Origin: JAUUZT01 sp964654015
GTDB lineage: Bacteria > Chloroflexota > Dehalococcoidia > GIF9 > AB-539-J10
Length of the DNA: 22,823 nt
Direction: 5' to 3'
Assembly (NCBI GenBank): GCA_964654015.1
Contig: CAZZHQ010000033.1
Coordinates: 1-22,823 of the forward strand
Shown here piece by piece: positions 1 to 6,668 of the stretch. Made by a program: the position numbers and the translations under genes. Every line of letters starts with the position of its first letter. The first letter of the stretch is position 1. The notes under the pieces were generated by a model. It was not told the DNA's origin. It did not search any database and worked only from the letters and a program-made list of their open reading frames with translations.

Positions 1-296
1 GGGTTTAGTATTTCGGTCATCTTATTAACCCTTGACAATATATCCCTTTGTGCTTCGGGTTTTAATCCTGATACTGTTTTAGCCCAGGTGATCATACCTC
101 GCTGCTGGTTCTTTAATAATAGCTTGCTCTCGAATAATGAATTGGTATGCTTAGCGTGTATTTCACTTCCCATAAATGACTGGAAAAAATCACGTCTTTC
201 TTGGGATGACATTTCGGCAAGTTTGCCAGGGTCAATACTCCCGTCTATTAATTTTGCTATAAATTTATTGGCTAATTTAACAGGTAAACAATACAT
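1..296 (-). CDS. Phage internal/polyvalent-type protein, N-terminal part (truncated by window edge)
   Basis: The first 98 codons of a gene that runs off the left edge. It starts at an ATG preceded by GGAAGGATAAAAT, 13 bp after the stop of the 1175-residue gene. The visible protein begins MYCLPVKLANKF and is helical and charged, with the motifs MSSQERRDFF and SLFESKLLLKNQQRGMITW. To my eye this resembles a helical segment often found in large polyvalent or internal proteins of uncultured phages, where it can follow the kind of domain that ends the gene upstream here. The two genes may therefore be separated parts of one ejected-protein module. No catalytic motif is visible in this part. The role as an ejected internal virion protein is inferred from position and resemblance. 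Confidence 0.7.
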   Translation of the reverse strand, partial: MYCLPVKLANKFIAKLIDGSIDPGKLAEMSSQERRDFFQSFMGSEIHAKHTNSLFESKLLLKNQQRGMITWAKTVSGLKPEAQRDILSRVNKMTEILN

Positions 297-309
297 ATTT
301 TATCCTTCC

Positions 310-3300
310 TTAACAGCGTATTGATAAAATAAACTGTTGCCATGATTGGCTTGAGTTTGCTTTTTTAATCTCACTTTTATATCCTTTTTGGTATTGATTA
401 GATATAGCCTTTTTTGCATTAGTTAATACCTTCCCCGGATATCTCTTTTTGGCGGTTTCATCTAATAATTTATTAATATCTTCTATCGCTTTAACAGGTG
501 ATTCGGAGTCTCTTTCTGCTGCGCCCCTTAAAGTTTGTGCTGCTATTGATGTTCCTGACACAAGCGGAGAATTGGCTAATTCAAGGGCAAGTTCACCGTC
601 CCCAGTTTTTTTAATTACTTCTTCCACTGCCTTTACTAAAAATATGCCATTACTTCCTTCTGGTATTGGCTTTTCTCCCCTAACCATACTTCTTGCTTCA
701 CCTATGTTATTATTGACCAAATCAGTAAATAACTGTGATTGTTCTTTAATCACTATAGGAGTAAATTCAGCTAAATGACCAAAGCCTTTAGTTATTCCCT
801 GCTCAATTGCTTTTGCTTCGATACTTGCGGCTATCTTGCTTACTTTGCCCTTGCCTGCGGTTTCCTCAACTTTAGCTATTTCCTTCGCAATTGGTGTAGC
901 TATTTCCTTTTTGGAAACAACTGGCTTGGTGGGAGTGGGAGTGGTGGCTTTTATTTGGTTTTTATCAAAAACAGCATATACATTTGATATTTCTCTATCA
1001 GGTCTTGCATATTCATCATGTATTGGAGTATTTACTGCATCAGCTACATTTTTAAATATAACTCCATCATATCCGCCTTCTTTGGCTTGTACCATTAACT
1101 CAATAGCTTGACCTTCTTGAAATGCTTTCCCTTCAAAATCTTTTACAAGGGGATTTTTCATATCCAAAACAACTTCTTTAACATTACCCTTGAAAGACTT
1201 TTCTTCTTCGCTTAAAGCAACTTTTTCATATTCCTCTAATGCTTTTTGATGTTTGCCCCAGTCAGATGATAACCTACTTCTTTGTGCTACCTTTTCCAAC
1301 CTATCTACCTTTTTTTGTAAATTATCTAATTTAGCACTACCTAATTCACCTGCATAACCTTCTGCTACTTCTTTTTTATCAGTGAAGAAAAAACCTTCTT
1401 TTGCTGAAGGTGCATTTGTTACCTGCCCTAATTTACTCTCGGAAAATTCATCAAAACCATGTTTAGTCCCATGATATAAAGTTACACCTTTACCATGTTT
1501 TACGCCTTCTGTTTCAGTAACTTCTCCCTTGCCTTCGGTAGGCTTGGCGGTGGCTTGGGTAAAAGTAGGATTTACTTTATCATAAAATTCGCCAAGACTA
1601 TTAAACCCAAAGTCTCTCCATATTTTACCAACCCCTATACCTGTTTTTTCCATAGCTTTGATAAATTTAGAGTTTAAAGGATTATCACGGTTATATCTCG
1701 CATCTGAAATTTCTTCTTTTGATACCTTATGCTTATATATAAATTCAACTAACGGGTCTAATTTTTTTGGTAGCTTTCCTGTAGCTAAATCTGCTTTTAT
1801 TCCCTTCTCGCTTTTTACTGCGACTTTTAAATCACTTAATAGAGTATTATATGTTCCTTCTCCTGATTTAATAGAATTACCTGTGGCATCTACTAAATCA
1901 TAATATATAGTTTTACCTTTCGATATTTGGCGTATTTTGTTTAATTGTGAAGCTGTAGGCATACCAACGCTTATCGGTATGTCAATATTTACTTCTTCTT
2001 TTGCCCCAACAACTCTAATATCACCAGTTTTATTCATAAATGCTCTCATAGCTTCTGTACCTGATAAATCCTCGTCTAACCCTGCCTGTGCCATTTCTCT
2101 ATGGTCAACATTTCTACCTTGCCCAAATCCACCTTGTTTTATTCCACTACTATCTATCCCTTTTCCTTCTCTTGTTATATAACCTATGCTTTCATCCACT
2201 TCGGTAATGCCATATTCTTTAATAACTTTTCTATTCATTTTCTTAGCTTCTGCCAGTGGCTCTAATTCTTTCGGGAGTGTTTCTTTTTCCACCTTCGGGG
2301 CTTGAGACTCTGGCTCTGCTACAGGTGGCTTTTCTGGTATCGTAACCTCTGGTAATTCAACTTCTTTTATTGGTTCTTCTTTAGCAGTCTTTATATTATT
2401 TTCAGCTATCTTACGTTTCATTCTTTCGTTAATATCATTCTTTGCTTCAGTTCCCACACCAAATAAAGCTAACGGTGCGGTTGCAATTAAGGTCTGAACA
2501 ATAGTTTCCGGTATTTTCTCTAATAAGTTTCTATTTTTATCAAAGGTCATAAGGGTCGCATCCTGTATTCCCTGTTGTACCACTTCTTCTATTGTTTCTC
2601 CTGCTTCCACTTTCAAGAAAGTACCTACTCCTTTTTTGACAATACCTTGTGCTACGGTTTTGGTAATATTCTTATGTAACATCTGTTTAAATGGTTTAGA
2701 TACTGCTGATAATAGCGGTAAATCTCCCATCACTTCTACACTTGCAATAACTGCACCGATAGGAACAGCAAGTTTAGAGGCTTCTTCTTCGGTTGCCCCA
2801 TTATCAACAAGTTCTTTCCATAAATCTTGTGCTTGTGAAGGGTAGGCTACAGCTACACCTGCTGCCATACCTAACAATGGATTACCTGTTGCACCCGTAA
2901 CCGTTAAAGTAGTTCCCATAATACCCAAAGTAAAGGCGGTAGATTGTGCCGCTACATATCCCCAATAACCGGGGTCTAATAATACTTTCGGGTCTTTCTT
3001 TATGGTTTCTATAACTCCCTTACTCCACTCTTGGCGTGGTTCTAATTCAGGGTGATCTATTAACCATTTATCATAAACTTTTTCTGCTTTCTGGTATTTA
3101 TCGTTATATATTTCCCTTTTTTCTTTATTTACTTCATTGACCTTTTTAACTTCTTCATCTGATAATCCTACGGGTTGACCCTGTATTTTATAATATTGTT
3201 GATCCTCTTTTTTAACATCTGCATATATTAAATTTGGCAGGGCAGCATTAAAAAATTGTTTGGTATTATGCCATATCCCACTTGCCCCTAACCTAAAGGC

Positions 3301-3837
3301 ATCAAAATCATCTTTTACCTTGCTTTCTTTTATAATTTCAGGAATATCATCCGGTGATTGTGTGGCTGCCTGTTTACCAAGATATTGATTATAAGTGCTG
3401 ACATTCATATCAAATGCTTTACTCTCTTTGTCTAACTGTGCATAAAGTGAACGGTGATTTGTAGTATTAGTCTTTAGTTTATCTACTAATTCATTATGCT
3501 TATTTGCAATATCCTCTCTTCTTTGGTTATATGAAAATAACATTTCTTCAGGGGCTGTCTGTATCTCTTCATCTATCTCGTCTAATTGTTTGCTTAAAGC
3601 GGTATATTGCTTGTAATCTGTATCAATGGCAATCCCTAAATCCTCGTAAGATTTACCCATAGAAGCAAGGTTATTTTCCTGTATTTTGATGTCCTCTAAC
3701 TTAGGTATAGTTGGAGTAGGGGTTTCTTCCTCTGTCTTGATGGGTTTATTACCAAATAGGTCAGCGGTAGATATTAGCCCTTTATCTTCTTTTTTTTCTC
3801 CAAATAAATCTGCACTTGAGATTAAAGTGGTTTCCAT
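310..3837 (-). CDS. Large polyvalent internal virion protein with an ADP-ribosyltransferase-like domain
   Basis: A 1175-residue multidomain protein, probably carried in the virion and ejected with the DNA (inference from position). The N-terminus repeats LIS(S/T)ADLFG twice (residues 5-13 and 21-29). A charged helical region (about 45-290) follows, then hydrophobic Gly/Ala-rich segments (about 290-380 and 443-462) that could insert into membranes, and a Pro/Glu linker (about 485-530). Residues about 550-675 form a globular domain of the kind seen in phage polyvalent proteins (GYITREGKG, MPTASQLNKIR). Residues about 785-965 resemble the ART-PolyVal group of ADP-ribosyltransferases: YHGT (788-791), GFFFTDKKEVAEGYA (815-829), YDGVIFKN (923-930) and NVYAVFDKNQIK (952-963). 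A helical C-terminal domain (about 995-1130) has LANSPLVSG and AERDSESPVKAI. The start ATG lies inside the end of the upstream gene (16-bp overlap), with AAAGGGAA as ribosome binding site. ADP-ribosylating activity is inferred. Confidence 0.85.
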   Translation of the reverse strand: METTLISSADLFGEKKEDKGLISTADLFGNKPIKTEEETPTPTIPKLEDIKIQENNLASMGKSYEDLGIAIDTDYKQYTALSKQLDEIDEEIQTAPEEMLFSYNQRREDIANKHNELVDKLKTNTTNHRSLYAQLDKESKAFDMNVSTYNQYLGKQAATQSPDDIPEIIKESKVKDDFDAFRLGASGIWHNTKQFFNAALPNLIYADVKKEDQQYYKIQGQPVGLSDEEVKKVNEVNKEKREIYNDKYQKAEKVYDKWLIDHPELEPRQEWSKGVIETIKKDPKVLLDPGYWGYVAAQSTAFTLGIMGTTLTVTGATGNPLLGMAAGVAVAYPSQAQDLWKELVDNGATEEEASKLAVPIGAVIASVEVMGDLPLLSAVSKPFKQMLHKNITKTVAQGIVKKGVGTFLKVEAGETIEEVVQQGIQDATLMTFDKNRNLLEKIPETIVQTLIATAPLALFGVGTEAKNDINERMKRKIAENNIKTAKEEPIKEVELPEVTIPEKPPVAEPESQAPKVEKETLPKELEPLAEAKKMNRKVIKEYGITEVDESIGYITREGKGIDSSGIKQGGFGQGRNVDHREMAQAGLDEDLSGTEAMRAFMNKTGDIRVVGAKEEVNIDIPISVGMPTASQLNKIRQISKGKTIYYDLVDATGNSIKSGEGTYNTLLSDLKVAVKSEKGIKADLATGKLPKKLDPLVEFIYKHKVSKEEISDARYNRDNPLNSKFIKAMEKTGIGVGKIWRDFGFNSLGEFYDKVNPTFTQATAKPTEGKGEVTETEGVKHGKGVTLYHGTKHGFDEFSESKLGQVTNAPSAKEGFFFTDKKEVAEGYAGELGSAKLDNLQKKVDRLEKVAQRSRLSSDWGKHQKALEEYEKVALSEEEKSFKGNVKEVVLDMKNPLVKDFEGKAFQEGQAIELMVQAKEGGYDGVIFKNVADAVNTPIHDEYARPDREISNVYAVFDKNQIKATTPTPTKPVVSKKEIATPIAKEIAKVEETAGKGKVSKIAASIEAKAIEQGITKGFGHLAEFTPIVIKEQSQLFTDLVNNNIGEARSMVRGEKPIPEGSNGIFLVKAVEEVIKKTGDGELALELANSPLVSGTSIAAQTLRGAAERDSESPVKAIEDINKLLDETAKKRYPGKVLTNAKKAISNQYQKGYKSEIKKANSSQSWQQFILSIRC

Positions 3838-5255
3838 TGATCATTCCCTTTATATTGATATTTTTTTCCGTTAATTGCTCTTACCTCATCTAAAACATAA
3901 CCGTATGCGTCTTTATCCTTACTTTGATATGCAGGAATCTCTCCACTGGGGGTAGTAATTTTTTTCCATAAATCTCCTAAGGCATTAGTTTTGACTACTT
4001 CATCTGTATCATCTGTATCATCTGTATCACCTATAATTTCTTCATAGTAAGGGTCAAAATCTATCTGTTTAAAGTAAGTTAAAGTTGCTTCCAATTCATC
4101 GTCTGTTAATGAAGGCTCTTTTAACTTAAAGTTCTTTCTTATTAATTCTTCGTTTTCTGGGTCTATCTTACCTTCTATGTCTATATCCATAGCTTGTACA
4201 AATTTAGGGATAATACCTGTACTACCAAAGAGTATTTTATCTACATTCGCTCTTGTTTTATCTGTAGTGGTAGATGTGCTTATCTTGCTTACTGTTACAC
4301 TTCCGCTATCAGGATTAGTGCCTGTTATCTCAAAATCAGGGTTAGTTTTAACAAATTCATTTGCCTTACTAAGATTACCTTCCCATGTAGGTTTGGCGTC
4401 TATGGGTGTTTTTGGTTCGTCTATGCCGAAGCTATAACTTAAATTACCAGTCGTGGGGTTAGCACTAACACTCTTTAACTTCATATTATTATCTGATAAA
4501 AACTTATTTAACTTATCGAGGTCTAATTCTGGCGTATCCTTTCCCTCTTGTTTCTTCCCGAAACTGTAACCACCTGTATTTGAGTTATAACCTGTTACTT
4601 CCATGCCAGGATTTGCCCCTAGAAATTGGTTTGGGTCAAAGACTTCACCTGTCGCCTCTTGTTCACTTTCGGGATATAATACATCCTGTATTTCCTTGCT
4701 AAACTTGAAATCATCTTCAAACTTGGCTCTCTGGTCTGTCGGCATACTCTGCCCTAATATCTGATTTAGAAAACTCTGTGCTGCCGAACCTATTGCCCTT
4801 TTGCCTTCCAACCGCTTCTTAAATACGCCCAAGGTATTCGTCCAGTCCACCTTGCCTGTCGGTAATTCAGATACGAATTTATACAGGTCGTTAAATTCCA
4901 TCTTATCGGGTACAATCTCGGTCTGCGGTTTCTCTGTAGTTGTGGCAGCAGTCGGAGTCAATCCGCCTGTCATCACTTCTTTTTTCATTAACATACTCAT
5001 TGCACTGTCGGCAAACTGCTTTACCCCTTCAGTATCTATATAATCATCGGGAGGGTTTATCCTGGACATCAGGTCAGTCGTTTGGTTATTGCTGGCGTTT
5101 TCAATATCTGTTATAGCCGAACTCATCCACTCGTTATCCCATTTATTCTGTTGTGACTGATTATAGATACCAACTATTTTCTCTACAAAGGGATTCATTT
5201 TCTCAAAGATAGATTTAGTTCCTGGTCCGCTTGCGGTCACTACACTTAATGGCAT
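3822..5255 (-). CDS. Putative internal/ejection virion protein with three short repeats
   Basis: A 477-residue protein with no enzymatic motif that I recognise. The N-terminal third is helical (VEKIVGIYNQSQQNKW, FADSAMSMLM). A 27-30-residue motif with the pattern F(L/V)xxNPxxExTGxNxxTGxxSxG occurs three times, at about 209-235, 248-277 and 295-324, separated by Lys/Asp/Thr-rich linkers. Near the C-terminus a GDTDDTDDTDE run is encoded by a 9-bp tandem repeat. The last residues (KKYQYKGNDQWKPL) look like a short compact tail. It starts with ATG after AGGTGATTATAA, 10 bp below the stop of the gene upstream, and overlaps the 1175-residue gene by 16 bp. Its place between two other presumed ejected proteins suggests a P22 gp7/gp16/gp20-type role, but there is no clear homology. 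Confidence 0.75.
   Translation of the reverse strand: MPLSVVTASGPGTKSIFEKMNPFVEKIVGIYNQSQQNKWDNEWMSSAITDIENASNNQTTDLMSRINPPDDYIDTEGVKQFADSAMSMLMKKEVMTGGLTPTAATTTEKPQTEIVPDKMEFNDLYKFVSELPTGKVDWTNTLGVFKKRLEGKRAIGSAAQSFLNQILGQSMPTDQRAKFEDDFKFSKEIQDVLYPESEQEATGEVFDPNQFLGANPGMEVTGYNSNTGGYSFGKKQEGKDTPELDLDKLNKFLSDNNMKLKSVSANPTTGNLSYSFGIDEPKTPIDAKPTWEGNLSKANEFVKTNPDFEITGTNPDSGSVTVSKISTSTTTDKTRANVDKILFGSTGIIPKFVQAMDIDIEGKIDPENEELIRKNFKLKEPSLTDDELEATLTYFKQIDFDPYYEEIIGDTDDTDDTDEVVKTNALGDLWKKITTPSGEIPAYQSKDKDAYGYVLDEVRAINGKKYQYKGNDQWKPL
4002..4028 (-). repeat. Three copies of a 9-bp tandem repeat
   Basis: ATCTGTATC (plus strand) three times in a row, encoding the DTDDTDDTD stretch near the C-terminus of the 477-residue protein. 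In-frame slippage would change linker length without breaking the gene. Confidence 0.85.
4284..4631 (-). repeat. Three degenerate NPxxExTGxN repeats
   Basis: Three in-frame units encoding FLGANPGMEVTGYN, FLSDNNMKLKSVSAN and FVKTNPDFEITGTN, each followed by TG/SG and a beta strand, within the 477-residue protein. Confidence 0.6.
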
Positions 5256-5265
5256 TTATAATCAC

Positions 5266-6051
5266 CTACTTTCCTAATCCGGCTATTGAACCTACTATAC
5301 CTAAAATACCGCCCAATGGGTCGGGTTGCTCTCTTTGGTCTACAAACCACTGAGGCATGAGTTGTTCTGCTACCCCGCTTTGAACTGTCGTTCCTAAAAC
5401 ACTGCTGGCATAATCGGCTTGGGTCTGCCCTAATTTCTGGTTATACTCTGCCTGATATTGCTGGTTCTGTATATTTCTCGGTAGAGCGCCAATAGTAGAC
5501 CCTGCATTTAAGCGGTTCATAGCCCCTGTTTCCTCAAAGCCTGCATAGCCTAAAGCTGTTGCCGTTGCATTGGCTTTCCTGTTCCTCTCATTCTCATATA
5601 GGCTGCCTAACTGCATATTACGATTAGCACTTGCAGACGATCTTGCTTCCGATTCGGTTCTCATCTGCGGTTCAGAATATAAGCCGCCGCCTAACTGACC
5701 TCTCCTGCGTATATCTGATATATTGCCTTCCTCTTCCATAATGGAGTTTTCACGGAAGCCCTTCCAGAAGTCTGACTTCTTAGGATCGTAATATTCACTG
5801 CCTAAAGTCTTGTTTAGCTCGCCCATACCTAATTTATAAGCGGAGCTGTCGGTTGCAGAAGTGCCTAAAAATTTACTTAATAAATTCTGTGTAGTCTGCT
5901 CGTTACCCGTCATGCCTGCTATCTGCTGTAGTGGTATATTCTGGGTTGGCGCCTGATAGTTGTTTAATAGATTAGTAAAGAAATCTACTGATTGACCTTC
6001 TGTTCCCGGTATTTCAAGTAGGGTTGGGTCAGGATTTTTCTGTTGTCCCAT
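5266..6051 (-). CDS. Putative DNA-ejection/internal virion protein
   Basis: A 261-residue protein rich in Gln, Asn, Ala and Gly. Its low-complexity middle carries many Arg residues (SDIRRRGQLGGGLYSEPQM, NERNRKANATATALGYAG). The C-terminus ends in GGILGIVGSIAGLGK, a glycine-zipper-like hydrophobic segment as seen in small membrane-active phage ejection proteins. The chosen start is the ATG of MGQQKNPDP, which sits 10 nt after GAGG. A GTG three codons upstream (giving MINMGQQ) overlaps the stop of the GNAT-like gene but has no room for a ribosome binding site. Position downstream of the tail genes and composition suggest the P22 gp7/gp20-like ejection class. That is inference; there is no diagnostic motif. 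Confidence 0.72.
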   Translation of the reverse strand: MGQQKNPDPTLLEIPGTEGQSVDFFTNLLNNYQAPTQNIPLQQIAGMTGNEQTTQNLLSKFLGTSATDSSAYKLGMGELNKTLGSEYYDPKKSDFWKGFRENSIMEEEGNISDIRRRGQLGGGLYSEPQMRTESEARSSASANRNMQLGSLYENERNRKANATATALGYAGFEETGAMNRLNAGSTIGALPRNIQNQQYQAEYNQKLGQTQADYASSVLGTTVQSGVAEQLMPQWFVDQREQPDPLGGILGIVGSIAGLGK

Positions 6052-6056
6052 ATTAA

Positions 6057-6491
6057 TCACACCTCTTTTTCGATTATTCTCCCAATTTCATAAGCCCCGT
6101 ATAGCTTCTCCATTGCCTTAAATCCCCTGTTCATGCGGGCTTGCATTCGTTTTATCCCCCTGCTTTTACAATTATTTATCACTTCTTCCTGAAATTTCTC
6201 TTTTAAATGTGAGTAATGCGGGTCAATCCATGCAAAGTCAATAAAAATGTATTCCCCTTTTCTGTCCTTGTGCCTTGATATCACCATGCAGCCGTTTAAC
6301 TTGCCATCTTCCCCGAAACTTACCAATACCATACCGCTTTTATTGGCAATGTAGACTCCCAACAGCTTAATGAACTCGCTCTGTAACATATCGCTTTTCT
6401 TTATCAGTTCAGTCTTTTCCACCACCTCTACAAGTGTTGAAAGGTTGGTAGTGTAATATATGGTATTTGTTTTAACGCTTTCCTTTTCCAT
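6057..6491 (-). CDS. GNAT-fold acetyltransferase-like protein
   Basis: A 144-residue protein that reads like a compact GNAT domain. The strand MVLVSFGEDGKLNGCMVIS (about 54-72) matches the substrate-side beta strands. GEYIFIDFAWIDPHYSHLKEKFQEEV (about 79-104) matches the central strand and following helix, although the usual Q/RxxGxG/A acetyl-CoA loop is replaced by YSHLKEK. NCKSRGIKRMQARMNRGFKAMEKLYG (about 107-132) matches the late strand and helix, ending in a GNAT-like C-terminus (YEIGRIIEKEV). Similar small GNAT proteins sit beside tail genes in many phages, where their target is unknown. It starts with ATG directly after the stop of the 58-residue gene, whose end supplies GAGGGGGAG as ribosome binding site. 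The degenerate acetyl-CoA loop leaves activity uncertain. Confidence 0.7.
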   Translation of the reverse strand: MEKESVKTNTIYYTTNLSTLVEVVEKTELIKKSDMLQSEFIKLLGVYIANKSGMVLVSFGEDGKLNGCMVISRHKDRKGEYIFIDFAWIDPHYSHLKEKFQEEVINNCKSRGIKRMQARMNRGFKAMEKLYGAYEIGRIIEKEV

Positions 6492-6668
6492 TTACTCCCC
6501 CTCTAAATCGCTGACTCTTTCATCTAATAAGGTTAAATCATTATAGGTAGACTGGTTTAGGTCGGTTATCGCTTTGGCAAATCCCTGCATAATCCTTTTA
6601 GCCTCTTCATCTTTTATCCCGTCTAAAGTCGGCAGAACGATACTTTTATTTATCTTTAATTCTGACAT
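6492..6668 (-). CDS. Small coiled-coil phage protein (58 aa)
   Basis: A short gene between the propeller protein and the GNAT-like gene. It starts MSELKINKSIVLPTL and ends LLDERVSDLEGE, with an acidic, helical C-terminal half (FAKAITDLNQS onward) that could form a coiled coil. The start ATG overlaps the upstream stop by one base (TAATG) and has AGAGGGAGATAGATA in front. Its stop TAA touches the ATG of the next gene. This tight coupling on both sides and the good ribosome binding site support a real gene. A short helical protein next to tail genes could be a chaperone or an oligomerising accessory, but no family is recognised. Confidence 0.7.
   Translation of the reverse strand: MSELKINKSIVLPTLDGIKDEEAKRIMQGFAKAITDLNQSTYNDLTLLDERVSDLEGE

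Noticed and set aside
6057..6491. Lysis protein near the tail genes
   Set aside because: The sequence has no hydrophobic helix or muralytic motif and reads as a GNAT-like fold. No endolysin or holin is visible anywhere in the window.
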